DNA of 64,000 bases from Streptomonospora salina (GCF_014204715.1 NZ_JACHLY010000001.1:3680501-3744500), one strand, 5' to 3'; shown: positions 54,240 to 63,161, counted from the stretch's first letter. Made by a program: numbers and translations. Notes: generated from the letters alone by a model not told the origin.

Positions 54240-54595
54240 TCGCGCCCGCGATCCGGAGGCCGGCGCCGGGAATCCGATCGGAGAGATTTTTCTTACCCGG
54301 CGTTTTCGCAGTGACACACGCAGTATCGTTGGGGTGGGCCGCCGCGGTGCCTCCACCCCCGGCGCCGCGGCCGGCGGCGCGGACGGCCCTTCTCTGCGCG
54401 CTCACCCTCCTCCCCCCTGGACGCGGGTGCGCAGGCAGGGTGGCGCTCCGGGTGCGGATTCCCGATCCCGGAGCGCCCCGCGTCTGCGGCGGCGGAACGA
54501 CCCTCGATCCCGCCGCGGCCGTCGCTCCCGGCGCCTGCCGGAGGCGCCTCCGGCAGGCGACCCTCGCCCGGGCGCGGCATTCGGGCCCGTCGGAG
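54240..54595. other. intergenic region between convergent genes
   Basis: About 355 bp with no supported gene. Contains the 28-bp palindrome (54532-54559) and an isolated AT-rich run near 54285-54300. Confidence 0.5.
54532..54559. terminator. 28-bp perfect palindrome, likely bidirectional terminator
   Basis: Arms CGCCTGCCGGAGGC and its reverse complement, no loop bases left unpaired. It lies between convergent genes, 36 bp from the end of the small four-cysteine gene and about 290 bp after the aminotransferase stop. Confidence 0.55.
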
Positions 54596-54856
54596 TCAGC
54601 GGGCTACCAGGGCGCGTTGCGACGCGCCGGAGTCGTGGTCGGCCGCGATTTCGGCACACTCGCGACACCCGAACAACTCGTCGTCCTCCGACGACGCGCC
54701 GATCCGGTGGCGGGGCCGGGGCCACCGCGCATGGCAGACGGCACAGGCCTCACCCACGAGCTGCGCGATGGTGAGTGCCTCCGCATCAAAGAGGTGAATG
54801 TCGCCTGTGTCTGCATTTTCGATGTCTGAATCGCACATAATGCTCAGACCGCTCAA
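54596..54856 (-). CDS. small four-cysteine protein of unknown function
   Basis: An 86-residue protein with two CxxC pairs (ACAVCHARW and GCRECAE), spaced about 27 residues apart, suggesting a zinc-binding knuckle. It also has an acidic N terminus (DSDIENADTGDIHLFDAEALTIAQL). I do not recognise a family. The TTG at 54856 was chosen because of GGGAGCAGGGACG upstream; an in-frame ATG at 54838 would give 80 residues. The region upstream is AT-rich. Confidence 0.65.
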   Translation of the reverse strand: MSGLSIMCDSDIENADTGDIHLFDAEALTIAQLVGEACAVCHARWPRPRHRIGASSEDDELFGCRECAEIAADHDSGASQRALVAR

Positions 54857-55061
54857 CGTCCCTGCTCCCCCCGTGGTTTAGGACAGTCTGGCGGGCTTGC
54901 CGTGATCGGGTCTTATTGAATCAGAAGCACTCTGTTACCGGAATAGCTCAGGCCGATTTTTGTTACTCAGCGACTAAGTTTGGTGACCATGTGTAACGAT
55001 CAGCGGGATTGTGTGGCCGCGCAATCAGGGGCAAAGAGGGGGAATTTCGGACACAGTTCCG
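54857..55061. promoter_or_regulatory. AT-rich region with repeated GTNAC motifs
   Basis: This 205-bp stretch is far less GC-rich than the rest. GTTAC at 54934 and 54962, GTGAC at 54983 and GTAAC at 54993 resemble halves of GlnR-type sites, but the spacing is irregular. It is the likely promoter region for the small four-cysteine gene. No clear -10/-35 pair was fixed. Confidence 0.35.
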
Positions 55062-55862
55062 TCAGGGAGCCTCGGTGACCGTGAACCGGCGTAGCCGCAG
55101 GGCGGGGTTCTTCGTCCGCACTTGTTCCAAGCGGTCGAGGGAAATAGGTGTGACCGCAACCCCGGTCTGCTCACCCAGGGCGACGGTCCGCGTCCCCATG
55201 GGGTCGACGACCATGCTGTTTCCCGCGCCGGTCGGAGCGTTCTGCCCCGCCGCGGCGACATACAGGGTGTTCTCGATGGCGCGGGCGCGCACCAGCGTGT
55301 CCCAGTGGTCTTCCTTCTGCGCTCCCGGAACCCATTCGGCCGCCAGCAGCAGAACCTGGGCGCCCGCGTCGGCGATACGCCGGGTCACCTCGGGGAACCG
55401 CAGGTCATAGCAGGTCTGTAGGCCGAATGTCACGCCGTCCGCGGAGAACGTCTGCGGAGCCTCGATCGCACCGGGCTCCACGACCTCGGACTCGATCACC
55501 CCGAACGCGTCGTACAGGTGCAGCTTGCGGTACAGGGCCGCGATCGAGCCGTCGGGGCGGATCGCCACCAGGGTGTTGCGGAAGCGCTCGCCCCCGGGTA
55601 CCTCCTCGTTGACGCCGGCGACGACGACCGCCGCGGACTCGGCCGCCAAGCGCGCCAGTCCGCCGACGAACGCGCCGTCCAGCGGCTCGGCCGCCTCGAC
55701 GAAGCGGTGATCGGTCCGGGGCGCGGTGAACATCGCGTACTCCGGCAGCAGCACCACGCCCGCTCCGCGCTCGGCGGCTTCGGCGACCAGTCGGCCCGCC
55801 GTCGCCAGATTCCGAGACTTGTCCTCGCCCGGTGCGAACTGGGCGACTGCCACGTTGACCAC
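55062..55862 (-). CDS. nitrilase-superfamily carbon-nitrogen hydrolase (Nit2/omega-amidase-like)
   Basis: A 266-residue nitrilase-superfamily amidase. The Glu-Lys-Cys triad is visible: Glu41 (LLPEYAMF), Lys near residue 110 (YRKLHLYDAF), and Cys near 145 (LQTCYDLRFPE). The set looks like Nit1/Nit2 enzymes that hydrolyse deaminated glutathione or omega-amides. GTG preceded by AGGGGG. Divergent from the helicase-like gene. Confidence 0.92.
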   Translation of the reverse strand: MVNVAVAQFAPGEDKSRNLATAGRLVAEAAERGAGVVLLPEYAMFTAPRTDHRFVEAAEPLDGAFVGGLARLAAESAAVVVAGVNEEVPGGERFRNTLVAIRPDGSIAALYRKLHLYDAFGVIESEVVEPGAIEAPQTFSADGVTFGLQTCYDLRFPEVTRRIADAGAQVLLLAAEWVPGAQKEDHWDTLVRARAIENTLYVAAAGQNAPTGAGNSMVVDPMGTRTVALGEQTGVAVTPISLDRLEQVRTKNPALRLRRFTVTEAP

Positions 55863-56153
55863 GGGACCCCCTGCTGCGGCTCGACGGATCCGGCGGCCCC
55901 GACGCGCCCTCCGGCGCGGCCGAACCCGCCGCGCAGCGTCCCGCCGGACGGGGCGGGAGGCGACTGCGGCTTTCCATACCGGATTCTCCCCGAAGCGGAT
56001 GCCGCCGACCCTCCCGGGGCCGCGTCGCCGATGGGCCGATTCTCCCGTCTTCCTGCGGGGATGCGGGAAGCGGCCGATAATAGCGGCATCCGTACGTGTT
56101 CGCATCGATACATAGCGGAATGGAATCAGCCCAGTCCGACAGCGAGGTGCGCG

Positions 56154-59100
56154 ATGCGCTTGTCACCATCCGGTCCCGCCGTCGAGCGGTCCCCGGCCGC
56201 CGGCACCGCCGATACCGCCGGCGGCACGGCGGTCGCTGCAAGCGCCGGGCCGCCGCCGGTGGAGTACTCGCCCGAGTTGATCGCCTACTATCGCCGCTGC
56301 CTGCGGCGCGAGTCCGAGCTGGAGACCGGGTGCCGCCTGGAGCCGGGTCCCCCGCCCCCGGACGGCGGATCCGCCACCGCCGCTCTCGGCGCCGTATGCC
56401 TGCCCGCCCGTCCCGAGCCCCTGTTCAGCGGCGCTGAGGACGCCCCACCGCTGCCGCCTGAGGCCCGCCCCCTGGTCCGATCGGCTGCCGGCGAGGGGCG
56501 GACGCTGCTGTACGGGTACCCGCTCGTTGTGTTCGAGTCCAGGGCGAACGGGCGCGGGCCGACCGTCCGCGCGGCGCCGCTGCTGGTGGCCGGCGTCGAG
56601 GCCGTCGACGACGGCGGCCGCCTGCGCGCGCGGGCGGTCTCGCGAGCAGACGTCAACCCGGCGCTGGTGCGCGCCCTGGGCGTCGACTCCGCCGCCGAGG
56701 CCGCCGAGCTCCGCCGGTGGCTGCACCGCGGCCCGGATCCCGGCGGCCGCGCCGATACGGGAGGCCGCGCCGCCGTGCCGCGCGATCTGGAACAGACGGT
56801 GTGCACGCTGCTGGCGCGGCTCGGGATCGAACGCATCGAGGCGATCCGGCCGTCGCGGCTGCGCGGCACCCTGCCCGAGCCCGGTGCCGCGCGCGGAGCC
56901 CGCAACGTCGCCGTCGTCTATCCGGCCGGCGCGGACGCGGACGCCGGGGCGGGGCTGGGCGGACTGATCGCCGCGCTCGCCCCCGGTGCCGCCGGCGGTC
57001 TTCGCCTGGACGGCGACGTCGGCCCCCGCACCGCCTTGGGCGCGCTGCTGGGAGCACCGGGGCCGAGTCCCGAAAGCCGGTCCGCGGTCGTGCCGGCCGG
57101 TGGCGCGCCGCTGGACGAGTCCGGGCACCGGATCGTCCGGCAGGCTCTGCGCGCGCCCCTTACCGTCGCCGCCGCACCCGCCGGCGCCGGCGGGGCGGAA
57201 CTGGTCGACACGGTCGTGGCAACGGCGGCCGCGGCGGGCCTGCGGGTCGTCGTCGGCGGCAAGGACGACACCGTTCTCGACCGCATCGCGCACCGCGCAG
57301 GCGAGCCGCCGGGCCATGCGGTCATGCGCGCCGGCGGCCCCGAGCACCGCGCTGCCGAGGCGCGCTTGCTGGAGCGGTTGCGCGACCGGGTCGGCCCCGG
57401 CCGCGCCACCGCGACCGGAACCGACGTCGCCGCCCGGTACGCCGAGGCCGCCGAGGACTGGGCGCGGGTCGAGGACCTGCGCGACCGGCTGAACCGGATC
57501 GCCCTCGCCGGGCGCGACCTCGCGTCGCTGGCCGCCGAACGGCGGAGCATGGCCGACACCGGCTGGCGGCCCGATCAGCTCTTCGCGGCCGGCGGCAGCG
57601 GCCCCCAGCACTGGCTCGACCGGGCCGAGCGGGCCCTGGAGGGCGGCTGGTCCGGCGCCAAGCACCGTTCGGCCGTGCGCCGCGGACTCGGCGTCGACCC
57701 GTCGCCGGAGAACCTGCGCAAGCTGTGCTGGGCGGCCCGCGTCGAACGCGACTGGCGCGGCGCCCTGGACCGGCGCACCGGAGCCGCACCGCCGGACCGG
57801 CTGATCCGGGACTTGGACGCGGCCCTGCAGCGCCACCGGGCTTCGTCGGCGGCGCTGGCCGACAGCGCGGCCGAGCGGCGCGTCGCCCGCAGCAGATCGG
57901 CAGTCCGCAGCCGTCTGGAGAGCCTCAATTGGCACGGGAACGGCTACGGGCCGGCGGCGCCTGCGGTCGAGGCCGCCGGTGCGGCCGCCGCCCGCCCGGG
58001 TTCGGGGCGGCTGCTGACCGCCTTTCCCGCCTGGGCGGTGAACACGCGGGCCGCCGGCTCCCTGCCCGCCGAGGAAGGGCTGTTCGATCTCGCCGTCGTC
58101 GTCGACGCCGACCAGCTGTGCGTCCCCGAGCTCCTACCGCTGCTGTACCGCGCTAAGCAGGCCCTGATCATCGGCGATCCGGTACGCCCGGCGCCGTGGA
58201 GCGCGCTGGAGCCCGCCGAGGACGACCGGCTCCAGCGGGAGGCCGGGCTGTCCCCGGCACGGTTGGGCCGGCGCGGGCTGGCCTACACCCGCGACTCCGC
58301 CTACGACGCCGGCGCGGCGGCGGCCGCGGCCGCGGGCCGGGCTCCGCTGTGGCTGGAGGAGCGCCGCAGGGGCCGCCCGGAGATCGCGGGCGTCGCGGCG
58401 CGGCACTGCTACGGCGGGCGCGTCGGCGTGCTGAGCCGCCCGGGGGAGCGGCCTGCGGACGGCGCGCAGGCCCCGTCGGAGCCGCAGTACGCTCCGGACC
58501 CGAAGCGCAGCGGGGAGGCGTCCGACGGGTTTTCGGAGAATGGCGGACGCGTGGAATGGCGCCACGTCATCGGTGCGTGCGAACCGCTTCCGGGCGGCAC
58601 GGCGCTGAACCGCGCGGAGGCCCGCCGCGCGGTGGTGGCCGCGCAGCAGGCCGAAACCGGACTGCCGGCGGAAGCGCGCCCGGCCGTGTTCGCGCCGGTG
58701 CAGCCGCAGCGCGCGCTGCTGCGCCGGCTGCTGGAGGGGCGGCGGCAGGGGCGCGGGATCGGGGTGTACGGTCCGGCGGACCTGCTCGACGACGAGGGCG
58801 ACGCCGTCGACACGCTTGTGGTCTCTCCGGTCTGCTCGGGTGCGCTGCTCCCCGACGTCCTGCTGGAGCGGGCACGCAGGGCCGATACCTGGTCGGGTGC
58901 GCTGGGCCGGACCGTCGAGCGGTTGATCGTCGTCGGCGACCGCGCGTTCTGGCGGGGCGAGAGCGGACCGCTGGCCGAGCTGGCGCGCAGTTCGGAGGCG
59001 GGCAGCGGGCCGGTGCCCGCCACCGCGGCGTCGGCGACGCTGTGCCGCGTGCTGCGCGAATCCGGTGCACGGGTGCAACCGGGCCCCTATCTGCACGGCT

Positions 59101-59321
59101 ACCGCGCCGACCTGCGGGTCGCCACCGCGCGCGGGCCGCTGCTGGTGCTGGTCGACCACGCGGGCACCGGTGCCGAGCTGCGCCGCCTGGCCGTGCGCGC
59201 CGGGTTCCTCGCCGAAGCGTCGGGTGAGCGCGTCGCGCGCGTGCCGGAGTGGCGCTGCCTGCACGAGCCCGAGGCGGTGGCGGCGGAAATAGCCGACGGG
59301 ACGCTGCGCGCGGCACCGTGA
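56154..59321 (+). CDS. large helicase-nuclease-like protein with degenerate catalytic motifs
   Basis: A 1055-residue protein laid out like SF1 Dna2/Upf1-type helicases with a C-terminal nuclease domain, but with key residues missing. In place of a Walker A (GxGKS/T), residues 341-348 read APAGAGGA: Lys and Ser/Thr are gone. The motif II region FDLAVVVDADQLCVPELLPLL (about residues 645-665) has DADQ (Asp651) where DEASQ is expected. Motif III-like ALIIGDPVRPA and a motif VI-like GALGRTVERLIVVGD remain. The last 75 residues (YRADLRVAT, LLVLVDHAG, RVARVPEWRCL) recall a Vsr/DUF559 nuclease, but the catalytic Glu is Val. Probably not an ATPase or nuclease; perhaps a scaffold. ATG with GAGGTG upstream. 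Confidence 0.6.
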   Translation: MRLSPSGPAVERSPAAGTADTAGGTAVAASAGPPPVEYSPELIAYYRRCLRRESELETGCRLEPGPPPPDGGSATAALGAVCLPARPEPLFSGAEDAPPLPPEARPLVRSAAGEGRTLLYGYPLVVFESRANGRGPTVRAAPLLVAGVEAVDDGGRLRARAVSRADVNPALVRALGVDSAAEAAELRRWLHRGPDPGGRADTGGRAAVPRDLEQTVCTLLARLGIERIEAIRPSRLRGTLPEPGAARGARNVAVVYPAGADADAGAGLGGLIAALAPGAAGGLRLDGDVGPRTALGALLGAPGPSPESRSAVVPAGGAPLDESGHRIVRQALRAPLTVAAAPAGAGGAELVDTVVATAAAAGLRVVVGGKDDTVLDRIAHRAGEPPGHAVMRAGGPEHRAAEARLLERLRDRVGPGRATATGTDVAARYAEAAEDWARVEDLRDRLNRIALAGRDLASLAAERRSMADTGWRPDQLFAAGGSGPQHWLDRAERALEGGWSGAKHRSAVRRGLGVDPSPENLRKLCWAARVERDWRGALDRRTGAAPPDRLIRDLDAALQRHRASSAALADSAAERRVARSRSAVRSRLESLNWHGNGYGPAAPAVEAAGAAAARPGSGRLLTAFPAWAVNTRAAGSLPAEEGLFDLAVVVDADQLCVPELLPLLYRAKQALIIGDPVRPAPWSALEPAEDDRLQREAGLSPARLGRRGLAYTRDSAYDAGAAAAAAAGRAPLWLEERRRGRPEIAGVAARHCYGGRVGVLSRPGERPADGAQAPSEPQYAPDPKRSGEASDGFSENGGRVEWRHVIGACEPLPGGTALNRAEARRAVVAAQQAETGLPAEARPAVFAPVQPQRALLRRLLEGRRQGRGIGVYGPADLLDDEGDAVDTLVVSPVCSGALLPDVLLERARRADTWSGALGRTVERLIVVGDRAFWRGESGPLAELARSSEAGSGPVPATAASATLCRVLRESGARVQPGPYLHGYRADLRVATARGPLLVLVDHAGTGAELRRLAVRAGFLAEASGERVARVPEWRCLHEPEAVAAEIADGTLRAAP

Positions 59322-59424
59322 ACGTGGAGTGCGCCTGCCGCCGCAGAGCGGGGCGGACCGGGGCGCCCGGCACCGCGCCGGCTGCGGCGGTGCAGCCGGC
59401 GCGGTGCGCGGGGAGTGCGGCGGG

Positions 59425-60054
59425 TCAGTCCCCGACGGGGTACTCCTCGGTGATGCGGACGCCGTTCTCGTCTTCGAACCCGGAGACGAGGCGCTCGGCC
59501 TCGGTACCGGTGTCGGCCCGCTCCAACCGCCGGTGGACGGCCGCGAGCTGTTCGGTCTGCTCCTGGACCCCGGCCGCGCGCAGTGCCGCCGCGGTGTCGG
59601 TGCCGGACCCTCCGAACTGGCGCACGGCCGAGTAGTAGATGTCGGCTGTGCCCTGGCACAGCCAGTCCCCGGCGCAGATCCCGTACAGGTCGTCGCGGAA
59701 ATTGTCGTCGATGGCCAGCCGGTTCGCTTCGGTGAACCGGTTCTGCAGCTTGTAGTTGCGGTATCCGAAGTCGTGGCGGGTGCAGCCGGGGTCGAAGTCG
59801 TAGCCGATCGGCTGGTCGGGTGACCAGCTACAGGAATCGGTGCTCCAGTCGAGCTGATCGTTGTAGGGGGCCTGGGCGCGAACGTCGAGGAAGCTGTTCA
59901 GCGAAACGTCGTAAAGGTAGGTGTCGGTGACCCGCTGGAGCTCACCGGGGGGAAGTGCGGCGGCGTTCGCGATACCGGATCCGGTGAAGGCGAGAATGCC
60001 GGCGGCCGTCGCCGCGATCACGGCTCGTCCGACACGTCGAGCGGGGTGACGCAA
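59425..60054 (-). CDS. secreted prokaryotic phospholipase A2
   Basis: A secreted phospholipase A2 of the Streptomyces violaceoruber type, 209 residues. Signal peptide: MRHPARRVGRAVIAATAAG, cleavage near ANA-A. Core with calcium-binding and catalytic motif CTRHDFGYRNY and four cysteines arranged for two disulfides (CSW ... GCT; ICAGDWLC). Hydrolyses the sn-2 ester of phospholipids outside the cell. The TTG at 60054 was chosen because AAGGGGA precedes it and the signal peptide starts right there; a GTG at 60105 is the alternative. Confidence 0.87.
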   Translation of the reverse strand: MRHPARRVGRAVIAATAAGILAFTGSGIANAAALPPGELQRVTDTYLYDVSLNSFLDVRAQAPYNDQLDWSTDSCSWSPDQPIGYDFDPGCTRHDFGYRNYKLQNRFTEANRLAIDDNFRDDLYGICAGDWLCQGTADIYYSAVRQFGGSGTDTAAALRAAGVQEQTEQLAAVHRRLERADTGTEAERLVSGFEDENGVRITEEYPVGD

Positions 60055-60201
60055 GGGGGATCCCCTTCCGGGGGTCGGCGCGGATAGTGCGCACCCAGAT
60101 TCCACAGTGACCGCCCGGGCACGAAAGGGCGACACGGATAACAGCCGGTTATGATTGTGTAGCGGAACGGATGCGGCGCCGAGTGCCCCGCCGCCGGCGG
60201 T

Positions 60202-60954
60202 CTATTCGCCGGGCTGGAGGCGGCGGGCGATGACACCCTCGCTCAGGGACCGCACGACCTCGTCCAGGTCGCCGAGGTGGCCGACGTGCCCGGTGCGCCT
60301 GCGGACCTCGGCGCGGACCGCGGAGGCGACGGGATCGCTGAGCAGTACCTCGGCCAGCGGGTGGGGCTCCATTGCGGACCGCCAGGCGCGCAGCTCCTCC
60401 AGGCGGCCGTGGGCCACGGCCTCGCGCGCCAGCGGCAGCAGCGCGTCGACGCGCTTGTGCAGCGGGGAATCCGCGAGCAGGTCGACGTCGAGGATCAGGC
60501 CGGCGCCGGCGCCGCCGTCGCCGACGTGGTGCACCTGCCACACCCGGCCGTTGGTCAGTACGACCCACGCGATCCCTTCGGCATCGGCGTGCAGTTTCGC
60601 TTGGCGCAGATTCCGGGCGTCGAGTCCGGTGGTGCACGGTTTCACTTCGATGAAGGCGAAGAGCTCGCCGTCCAGGGTGATCCCGTAGTCGACGGATTCG
60701 CCTTTGGTGCGGTATTCGGTGGTCAGTTCCCCGTACTTGTCGAAACCCAGGCCCGTGGTCAGGAAATCGGTGACGAGCATCCGCGTGTCGCCCTCGTTGG
60801 CGTCGCGTTCCAGAAGTTCGCCGAGTGGTCCGGTGAACCGTTCGACGGCTCCGGAGAGGCGGCTGCGCACCTCGGACTCCCATTCCGGAGCCGAGTCCCC
60901 GAATTCCGGGAATTCCGCGGTTCTGGTGAGGATCTGCGTGTCGTCCGAATCCAT
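60202..60954 (-). CDS. solitary HsdR N-terminal (type I restriction) nuclease-domain protein
   Basis: A 250-residue protein matching the N-terminal domain of type I restriction subunit R (HSDR_N). The PD-(D/E)xK-like signature is in VDYGITLDGELFAFIEVKP. TEYRTKGES and LRQAKLHADAEGIAWVVLTNG follow, typical of the family. No translocase domain, HsdM or HsdS gene is nearby. It might be a stand-alone nuclease of unknown target or a remnant. The ATG at 60954 begins with MDSDDTQI. Confidence 0.83.
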   Translation of the reverse strand: MDSDDTQILTRTAEFPEFGDSAPEWESEVRSRLSGAVERFTGPLGELLERDANEGDTRMLVTDFLTTGLGFDKYGELTTEYRTKGESVDYGITLDGELFAFIEVKPCTTGLDARNLRQAKLHADAEGIAWVVLTNGRVWQVHHVGDGGAGAGLILDVDLLADSPLHKRVDALLPLAREAVAHGRLEELRAWRSAMEPHPLAEVLLSDPVASAVRAEVRRRTGHVGHLGDLDEVVRSLSEGVIARRLQPGE

Positions 60955-61292
60955 GGGGCGCCGCCGTTCCCGTTTCGTGTTTTCCGGTTGCCTTTTCCGG
61001 GCCGCCGGCCCGGAAGCTGAGAATAGACCGCCGGTGCGAAACGATAACCCCGCCCGGTGGTCTTGGCAAAACGAGCCGGGTATGGGCGGGGCCGGGTGTG
61101 CTGCGGCTGCGGGGCCGAAACCGGCCCCCGCGCCCGGACGGTGCCTGGAACTGCGAATCCGGGGCGGCGGATCCTCGCGTTCCAGTGCGGCGGTCGGTGC
61201 CTCCGGCGTCCCGCGCGGCGCCTCCGGCTCCCGCGCCGCCCGCGAATCCCCGGTCACCTCCGGATTCTCGCAGCACATCCCATGGTCAGGCA

Positions 61293-61321
61293 TTGACCCG
61301 GTGTGGACGTGTTCCTAACAT
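61293..61321 (+). promoter_or_regulatory. strong promoter with no assigned gene
   Basis: TTGACC (61293-61298), 17-bp spacer, TAACAT (61316-61321): near consensus. The next certain start is about 380 bp downstream (beta-glucosidase), so it yields either a long leader or a small RNA. Confidence 0.55.
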
Positions 61322-61617
61322 CCATAGGGAAGGTGAATCGGTTCAGTAGCTTCGGCGACCCGAGAGCGCGCCGAACACTGAAGCGTTTCGATCCGTGCAG
61401 GAGTCGAGAAGGGTGAGCGTGGCGGCAGTGCGAGCCGAAGCAGTGCGCCGGCCACGGGCATCCGATCCCCCGCGCCGGCCCCGGTGCCTCGCCGCGCTCC
61501 TGTTCGATCACCGGTCCCCTCGCGCGCGATCACGCGGAGCCCGCTCGATCGCGGTCTCCGCCGCTCGCGGTGCAGGGGTAGGGAGTCCGCAGCCGTACCC
61601 CGGCTCTCCTACGCTGC

Positions 61618-61633
61618 TTGGGAGCGCTCCCAA
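61618..61633. promoter_or_regulatory. CebR/CelR-type operator (TTGGGAGCGCTCCCAA)
   Basis: A perfect 16-bp palindrome containing TGGGAGCGCTCCCA, the operator bound by the cellobiose-responsive LacI-family repressors CebR (Streptomyces) and CelR (Thermobifida fusca). It lies 69 bp before the beta-glucosidase start. Repression would be relieved by cellobiose. Confidence 0.88.
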
Positions 61634-61701
61634 GGCGCGACGTCCCGAACCCGCCGCCGCGCCGACCGTGCGGCGGAGATGACGACGACTGAGGAACGAC
61701 G

Positions 61702-63108
61702 ATGACTTCGAACGGACTCCCCGAACTGCCCCCCGACTTCCTGCTGGGGGCCGCCACCGCCTCGTACCAGATCGAGGGCGCCGTCCACGAGGGCGGCCGC
61801 GGCGCCTCCATCTGGGACACCTACAGCCACACGCCCGGGGCCGTCGACCGCGGCGAGACCGGCGACGTGGCCTGCGACCACTACCACCGGTACCGCGAGG
61901 ACGTCGGGCTGCTGCGGGACCTGGGCGTGGACGCCTACCGCTTCTCCGTCGCCTGGCCGCGGATCCAGCCCGACGGCCGCGGCCCGGCGAACCCCGAAGG
62001 GCTGGCCTTCTACGACCGCCTCGTCGACGAGCTGCTGGCCGCCGGCATCGAACCCGTGGCGACCCTGTACCACTGGGACCTGCCCCAGGCGCTGGAGGAC
62101 GAGGGCGGCTGGCGCGTGCGCTCCACCGCGGAGCGCTTCGGCGAGTACGCCCGCATCCTCGCCGACCGCCTCGGCGACCGGGTCGGCCGGTGGATCACGC
62201 ACAACGAGCCGTTCTGCGCCGCCTTCATCGGCCACGCCGTCGGCCGCCACGCCCCCGGAACGCGCGAGGGCACCCCCGCACTCGCCGCCGCACACCACCT
62301 GCTGGTCTCCCACGGCCTGGCCGCCCGCCAGCTGCGCGCCTCTGCCGCCGAGCACGGCCGCAGCGCGGAAGTCGGCATCACGCTGAACCTGGACCGGATG
62401 ATCCCGGCCACCGACTCCGCCGAGGACCGGGCGGCCGCCGACCGCGCCGAGACCCTGCACAACCGCGTCTGGCTGGATCCGCTGCTGCGCGGCCGCTACC
62501 CGGAGAACGAGGCCGATACCTGGGGCGTGCTCGCCGACGGTTCCTACCGCCGGGACGGGGACCTGGACATCATCGGCCAGCCCCTGGACTTCCTCGGAAT
62601 CAACTACTACCGGCCGGGCAAGGTCAAGGACGCCCCGCACGACGAGCCCGATCCCGCCCGCCGCACCGCCGACGACATCCGGGTGTCCGACGTGCCCTTC
62701 GACGGGGTGCGCCACACGCAGATGGACTGGCCGGTGGTGCCGGAGACCTTCACCGACCTGCTGGTCGACCTCCATCGCCGCTACCCGAACCTGCCGCCCG
62801 TGCTGATCACCGAGAACGGGTCGGCCGAGGCCGACACGGACCGCAGCGACGAAGGACGGGTGCGCGACACCGACCGCATCGACTACATCCGCGGCCACCT
62901 GGACGCGGTCGCCGAAGCGATCAAGGCGGGGGTGGACGTCCGCGGCTACTTCGTATGGTCGCTGATGGACAACTTCGAGTGGGCGTTCGGCTACGACCGC
63001 CGCTTCGGGATCGTCCGGGTCGACTACGAGACCCTGGAGCGCATCCCCAAGGACAGCTACCACTGGTACCGCGGCCTCGTCCGGGAGCACACCGCCAAAC
63101 GCGGGTGA
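61702..63108 (+). CDS. GH1 beta-glucosidase (cytosolic cellobiase)
   Basis: A glycoside hydrolase family 1 beta-glucosidase, 468 residues, no signal peptide. Acid/base Glu169 in THNEPFCAAF and nucleophile Glu371 in ITENGSAE; FLLGAATASYQIEGA is the family start. It hydrolyses cellobiose and short cello-oligosaccharides taken up by the cell. The CebR operator upstream fits bglC-type genes of the cellulose regulon. No sugar transporter is visible in the window. A strong hairpin follows. Confidence 0.96.
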   Translation: MTSNGLPELPPDFLLGAATASYQIEGAVHEGGRGASIWDTYSHTPGAVDRGETGDVACDHYHRYREDVGLLRDLGVDAYRFSVAWPRIQPDGRGPANPEGLAFYDRLVDELLAAGIEPVATLYHWDLPQALEDEGGWRVRSTAERFGEYARILADRLGDRVGRWITHNEPFCAAFIGHAVGRHAPGTREGTPALAAAHHLLVSHGLAARQLRASAAEHGRSAEVGITLNLDRMIPATDSAEDRAAADRAETLHNRVWLDPLLRGRYPENEADTWGVLADGSYRRDGDLDIIGQPLDFLGINYYRPGKVKDAPHDEPDPARRTADDIRVSDVPFDGVRHTQMDWPVVPETFTDLLVDLHRRYPNLPPVLITENGSAEADTDRSDEGRVRDTDRIDYIRGHLDAVAEAIKAGVDVRGYFVWSLMDNFEWAFGYDRRFGIVRVDYETLERIPKDSYHWYRGLVREHTAKRG

Positions 63109-63115
63109 CCGGCGG

Positions 63116-63161
63116 GCGCCGGCCCTCGCGGCGACGGCACCGCCGCCGCGAGGGCCGGCGC
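63116..63161 (+). terminator. terminator hairpin of the beta-glucosidase gene
   Basis: Perfect 18-bp stem (63116-63133 with 63144-63161) and a 10-base loop, starting 8 bp after the stop. Confidence 0.75.

Larger units (their letters stand above)
60955..61701. other. long intergenic region upstream of the beta-glucosidase gene
   Basis: About 745 bp with no firmly supported gene. Contains an isolated strong promoter (61293-61321), the CebR-type operator, and Arg-rich open frames from about 61395 that look non-coding. A GTG at 61413 after GAGAAGGG could start a 90-residue frame, not believed. Confidence 0.5.

Noticed and set aside
61395-61682. Small Arg-rich open frame upstream of the beta-glucosidase
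   Set aside because: Composition typical of non-coding high-GC frames, crosses the CebR operator, and no family is recognised.
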